A DNA stretch of 8,379 nt from an uncultured Blautia sp. Its GTDB lineage: Bacteria > Bacillota > Clostridia > Lachnospirales > Lachnospiraceae. This document shows, piece after piece, positions 5,620 to 8,379 of this stretch. Numbering within the stretch: position 1 is the first letter of the stretch; every line of letters starts with the position of its first letter. The stretch is from NCBI RefSeq assembly GCF_937880195.1, contig NZ_CALFLA010000116.1:1-8379 (forward strand), given 5' to 3'. Below the pieces are notes generated by a model, which saw only the letters and a list, made by a program, of their open reading frames with translations, was not told where the DNA came from and did not search any database. The position numbers and the translations under genes are program-made.

Positions 5620-7116
5620 TTATCTTCCGTATTTTTTTGCCAAAGCCTTCATTTTTTCCTGAAGCTCTCCGGTAAACTGACCGGATTTCAGCCTCCATTT
5701 CCAGTTTTTGCCCAGGGTGGACGGCTGATTCATTCTGGCTGAATTATCAAGACCAAGGTAATCCTGCATTGGAATAACACAAAGATTCGCTACACTTCTC
5801 ATAACAAGACAGATCAGGTTTTTGCAAATTTCTTCATCCGAACTGTGAAAATCATTCAAATACTCCCGCACCTGTCTCCGCTCCAAAGGAGTAATATCCT
5901 GAAACCAGGAAAGAAGAGTTTCATTATCATGGGTTCCTGTATAAACCACACAATTCTGAGGATAATTATGAGGAAGATAATCGCTGGCATTTCCCGTATC
6001 TCTCTCGTCAAAAGCAAATTCAATGACTTTCATATTCGGATAGCCGCTTTCTTTTACAAGCTGCTTCACTGTTTCCGTCATATATCCCAAATCCTCTGCA
6101 ATGATATCCCGTTCCCCAAGGCGGGCGGAAATTGCCCGGAAAAGCTCAATTCCCGGTCCCTTTTCCCACCAGCCAAACTCGGCAGTCTCATCTCCGTAAG
6201 GAATGGCATAATATTCGTCAAAGCCCCGGAAATGATCGATTCGAACCACATCATAAAGACGGAAGCAATGCTCGATACGACGGATCCACCACTCATAGCC
6301 GGTATTTTTGTGAACCTCCCAGTTATAAAGGGGATTTCCCCAGAGCTGGCCTGTGGCAGAAAATCCATCCGGCGGACAGCCGGCAACCTGTGTAGGACAA
6401 TTTTTTTCATCCAGCTTAAACAGCCACGGGCTTGCCCAGGTGTCAGCGCTGTCCATGGCAACGTAGATCGGAATATCCCCAATGATCCTGATTCCCTGTT
6501 TATTAGCATAAGCCTTCAGTTTCATCCACTGTTCTCTGAACTTAAACTGCATATATTCCTGAAATTCAATTTCAAAATAAAGTTCTTCTCTGTAATAATC
6601 CAAAGCGTTCTGCCACCGGAGACGGATATCCTCCGCCCATTCTCCCCAGGGCTTTCCGTCAAACCGCTGCTTCACGGCCATAAAAAGAGCATAATCTTTC
6701 AGCCACCAGGCTTCTTCCTGCTGGAATTGCTGAAAATCCTTATTTTCTGCAATCTTACTTCTTTCATAAGCTTTTCTCAGAAGTCCTGTACGGCTCTGAT
6801 AAATCTTCGCATAATCCACACTGGAGGGATCTGCGCCAAAATCTGCAGCATCGCACTCTTTTTTTGTAAGCACTCCTTCTTCGATCAGATCCTCCAAACT
6901 GATAAAATAAGGATTTCCTGCAAAAGTAGAAAAGCTCTGATAGGGCGAATCGCCATAGCTGGTAGGACCCAGGGGAAGAATCTGCCAACAGCTCTGTCCC
7001 GCAGCCTTTAGGGCATCTACAAATTCATAAGCGCTTTTAGAAAAACATCCGATTCCATATTTAGACGGCAGGCTGCTAATTGGCAGCAGCACGCCGCATT
7101 CTCTTTTTCCCGACAT
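5620..7116 (-). CDS. malQ: 4-alpha-glucanotransferase (amylomaltase, GH77)
   Basis: A 498-residue cytoplasmic enzyme that transfers alpha-1,4-glucan segments between maltooligosaccharides (disproportionation), used in maltodextrin and glycogen metabolism. Family landmarks are GVLLPISSLPSKYGIGCF (8-25), WQILPLGPTSYGDSPYQS (44-61) and GDIPIYVAMDSADTW (213-227). The three GH77 catalytic acids are present: nucleophile Asp294 in VRIDHFRGF, acid/base Glu341 in IIAEDLG, and transition-state Asp397 in GTHDNET. The length is that of the bacterial family of about 500 residues. The ATG is preceded by AAGGAG (7124-7129). Possible promoter elements lie in the 79-bp gap to the upstream gene. No maltodextrin phosphorylase or transporter adjoins it, so it seems to stand alone rather than in a mal operon. 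No convincing terminator follows. Confidence 0.96.
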   Translation of the reverse strand: MSGKRECGVLLPISSLPSKYGIGCFSKSAYEFVDALKAAGQSCWQILPLGPTSYGDSPYQSFSTFAGNPYFISLEDLIEEGVLTKKECDAADFGADPSSVDYAKIYQSRTGLLRKAYERSKIAENKDFQQFQQEEAWWLKDYALFMAVKQRFDGKPWGEWAEDIRLRWQNALDYYREELYFEIEFQEYMQFKFREQWMKLKAYANKQGIRIIGDIPIYVAMDSADTWASPWLFKLDEKNCPTQVAGCPPDGFSATGQLWGNPLYNWEVHKNTGYEWWIRRIEHCFRLYDVVRIDHFRGFDEYYAIPYGDETAEFGWWEKGPGIELFRAISARLGERDIIAEDLGYMTETVKQLVKESGYPNMKVIEFAFDERDTGNASDYLPHNYPQNCVVYTGTHDNETLLSWFQDITPLERRQVREYLNDFHSSDEEICKNLICLVMRSVANLCVIPMQDYLGLDNSARMNQPSTLGKNWKWRLKSGQFTGELQEKMKALAKKYGR

Positions 7117-7123
7117 ATTTTTT

Positions 7124-7129
7124 CTCCTT
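7124..7129 (-). promoter_or_regulatory. Ribosome binding site of malQ
   Basis: Minus-strand AAGGAG seven bases upstream of the ATG at 7114-7116. Confidence 0.8.
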
Positions 7130-7144
7130 TTATTTTCTCATCTT

Positions 7145-7173
7145 ATAGTGTCACAGGAGAAAAAAAGTGTCAA
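7145..7173 (-). promoter_or_regulatory. Probable promoter of malQ
   Basis: On the minus strand, a perfect -35 TTGACA (7168-7173), 17 bases, then CACTAT (7145-7150) as a weak -10 with an extended-minus-10 TGA just before it. A better -10 match, TATAAG (7142-7147), lies at 20 bases, which is too far. The -35 box is good and the -10 is uncertain. Confidence 0.45.
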
Positions 7174-7195
7174 TATTAAATTTCTAAGATTCCTG

Positions 7196-8209
7196 TCATT
7201 CTGCCGCTTTTTCTGCGTATTCCGTAATAACAAGCTCATCATAGGAAACTCTTTTTTCAAGCTCTCCGGCATCCTCAAGAATATCCTGAAGAAGGTCAAA
7301 GCTTTTTTCTTCAAAAATCAGATTTTCTTTCCAAGTGTCCTGATCATAATATCGCTTTACAATAGTTGTCAGTGTTTCCATATCTGTTTCCGGAAACTGA
7401 GGCGCGATCACCTCCGCAATCTCCCCAGGAGTATGAATCTGTACAAATTCCATTCCCTTTTGCAGACCATTTGTAAAGCTCTGTATGATTTCTGGATTCT
7501 TTTCCAGGTAACTTGTTTTTGCGCTGTAGGAAGTATAAGGCACGTATCCTGAATCCACGCCCAGAGAAGCCACCACATGACCGGTTCCTTCTTTTTCAAG
7601 AGCTGTTGCAGAGGGTTCAAACTCTACCGTAAAATCAGAAGAAGTCTCTCCTGCAAAAGCTGCCGCCGTAGAGCCAAAATCAATGCTCTGGTCTATGGAA
7701 AGATCCTTCTTAGGATCCAGATTGTTTTGTTTTAAGATATACTCAAAAACCATTTCCGGCATACCACCTTTTCTTCCTCCAAGCACTTTCTTTCCCTTCA
7801 GATCAGACCACTGAAAATCCGGCATTTCTTCTCGCGCCACCAAGAAATTTCCCGCCCGCTGGGTAAGCTGGGCAAAATTCACTGCAGGGTCTGTTGCCCC
7901 TTCCTGATATGCGTAAACAGAAGCCTCTGCTCCCATAAAGCCAATGTCCGCTTCTCCTGAGATCAACGCTGTCAGAACCTTATCCGCGCCAAACCCTGTC
8001 ACCAGCTCCACATCCAGCCCCTCTTCTTTAAAATATCCCTTTTCAATGGCTACATACTGCGGGGCATAAAAGATGGAATGAGCAACCTCGTTTAAGGTTA
8101 CTTTTTTAAGAGGCTTCTCTTTTTTGTCTGCCATCACAGCGCAGGGCAGGGCGCATACTGCCAGAAGTGCGGCAAGTAATGCCGCCGCCAGTCTTTTTTT
8201 ACTTTTCAT
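7196..8209 (-). CDS. ABC transporter substrate-binding protein, NMT1/SsuA/ThiY type
   Basis: A 337-residue extracytoplasmic solute receptor of the NitT/TauT-SsuA-THI5/NMT1-like periplasmic-binding class 2 fold. Residues 1-27 are a Sec signal peptide: basic MKSKKR, a hydrophobic core, and a probable signal-peptidase I site AVMA before Asp28. Family features are APQYVAIEKGYFKEEGLDVEL (in 49-69), GFGADKVLTALISGEADIGFMG (72-93), the strand VLGGRKGGMPE (142-152) and FTVEFEPSATALEKEGTG (193-210). Class members bind alkylsulfonates, taurine, nitrate or thiamine pyrimidine precursors, and the ligand cannot be told here. Cys19 and Cys23 lie in the signal region, but neither sits in a proper lipobox (LAVC and ALPC lack a small residue at -1). 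That is unusual for a Gram-positive receptor, which is normally lipid-anchored. No permease or ATPase gene follows; they may lie beyond the right edge. The AAGGAG site at 8220-8225 supports the start. Confidence 0.85.
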   Translation of the reverse strand: MKSKKRLAAALLAALLAVCALPCAVMADKKEKPLKKVTLNEVAHSIFYAPQYVAIEKGYFKEEGLDVELVTGFGADKVLTALISGEADIGFMGAEASVYAYQEGATDPAVNFAQLTQRAGNFLVAREEMPDFQWSDLKGKKVLGGRKGGMPEMVFEYILKQNNLDPKKDLSIDQSIDFGSTAAAFAGETSSDFTVEFEPSATALEKEGTGHVVASLGVDSGYVPYTSYSAKTSYLEKNPEIIQSFTNGLQKGMEFVQIHTPGEIAEVIAPQFPETDMETLTTIVKRYYDQDTWKENLIFEEKSFDLLQDILEDAGELEKRVSYDELVITEYAEKAAE

Positions 8210-8328
8210 AAATCACTTACTCCTTTTCTCTTCCTTCCTAGCATATGAAAGAAAAAGAAAAAGTTGAATATGGCCTGACCACCTTTTTTTATACCTGTCT
8301 CCCTCATAATACCACCAAGATCCTTCAT
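8206..8328 (-). CDS. Possible 40-residue upstream ORF overlapping the substrate-binding protein start
   Basis: A minus-strand reading frame begins at an ATG (8326-8328) preceded by a weak GAGG and encodes MKDLGGIMRETGIKKGGQ, then AIFNFFFFFHML and GRKRKGVSDL. Its TGA overlaps the ATG of the receptor gene (ATGA), an arrangement that permits translational coupling. I recognise no family. The phenylalanine and lysine/arginine runs simply reflect a purine-rich tract (8247-8265), and the opposite strand also has a short open frame here, so chance is a strong alternative. If the receptor promoter lies inside this stretch the ORF would not be transcribed. Confidence 0.15.
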   Translation of the reverse strand: MKDLGGIMRETGIKKGGQAIFNFFFFFHMLGRKRKGVSDL

Positions 8329-8379
8329 TCTACCTCAGAGGGGTGTTCATTTTTTTGATTATTATCTATAATTAACCTA
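8210..8379. other. Intergenic region upstream of the substrate-binding protein gene
   Basis: About 170 bases with no clear gene. It contains the AAGGAG ribosome site (8220-8225) of the receptor gene and a purine-rich tract on the plus strand (8247-8265). A TATAAA on the minus strand near 8286-8291 has only a poor -35 partner at 19 bases. I do not see a TPP or other known riboswitch core. The cognate transporter genes, if present, must be further right. Confidence 0.5.

Noticed and set aside
5845..7011. A 388-codon open frame on the plus strand opposite malQ
   Set aside because: It is a shadow of the malQ codon pattern, with no ribosome site and no family-like motifs.
8245..8358. A 37-codon plus-strand frame starting MKEKEKVEYG
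   Set aside because: No ribosome site precedes it (the upstream DNA is pyrimidine-rich), it overlaps the upstream region of the receptor gene, and it matches no family I know.
8290..8379. Possible TPP riboswitch upstream of the receptor, suggested by CTGAGG and the NMT1-like family
   Set aside because: The conserved TPP core (CUGAGA followed by ACCUGAUCUGGAUAAUGCC-like bases) is not present.

Overview
The window looks like a piece of a Gram-positive gut anaerobe of the Lachnospiraceae type (Blautia, Ruminococcus or Dorea-like). Grounds: AT-rich intergenic DNA, strong GGAGG ribosome sites, consensus sigma-A promoters, a multidomain flavodiiron protein, a DUF5107 protein and TnpV-type mobile debris. 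This placement is inference from gene content. All five intact genes lie on the minus strand, so transcription runs from right to left.

From right to left: a secreted NMT1/SsuA-type ABC substrate-binding protein (7196-8209) without its permease or ATPase in the window; the 4-alpha-glucanotransferase malQ (5620-7116); a flavodiiron oxygen/NO reductase carrying the core plus flavin-reductase and rubredoxin modules (3561-5354); a DUF5107 protein with TPR-like helices (1420-3336), possibly carbohydrate-related; about 560 bp of decayed mobile or defence DNA (about 856-1419); and an alpha/beta hydrolase with a GTG start (16-855). The genes look individually promoted. Clear sigma-A promoters precede the flavodiiron and DUF5107 genes, a plausible one precedes malQ, and a strong hairpin terminator follows the flavodiiron gene. 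No single pathway links them; they read as housekeeping and carbohydrate genes plus oxidative-stress defence.

The two most notable structures are not ordinary genes. First, a 142-bp palindromic element (5383-5524) has 11-bp perfect terminal inverted repeats and a perfect 8-bp flanking direct repeat, which is the signature of a MITE. It sits exactly between the sigma-A promoter and the ribosome site of the flavodiiron gene, so it must be transcribed as a structured 5' leader. An internal third copy of the terminal motif allows two mutually exclusive folds.

Second, the gap between the hydrolase and the DUF5107 gene holds two protein fossils on the minus strand. One is a TnpV relic with an internal deletion and a TAG where the family's conserved Gln codon should be. 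The other is a short piece of a DUF1016/YhcG-type nuclease N-terminal domain with frameshifts. They mark a former mobile or defence island that has decayed almost completely.
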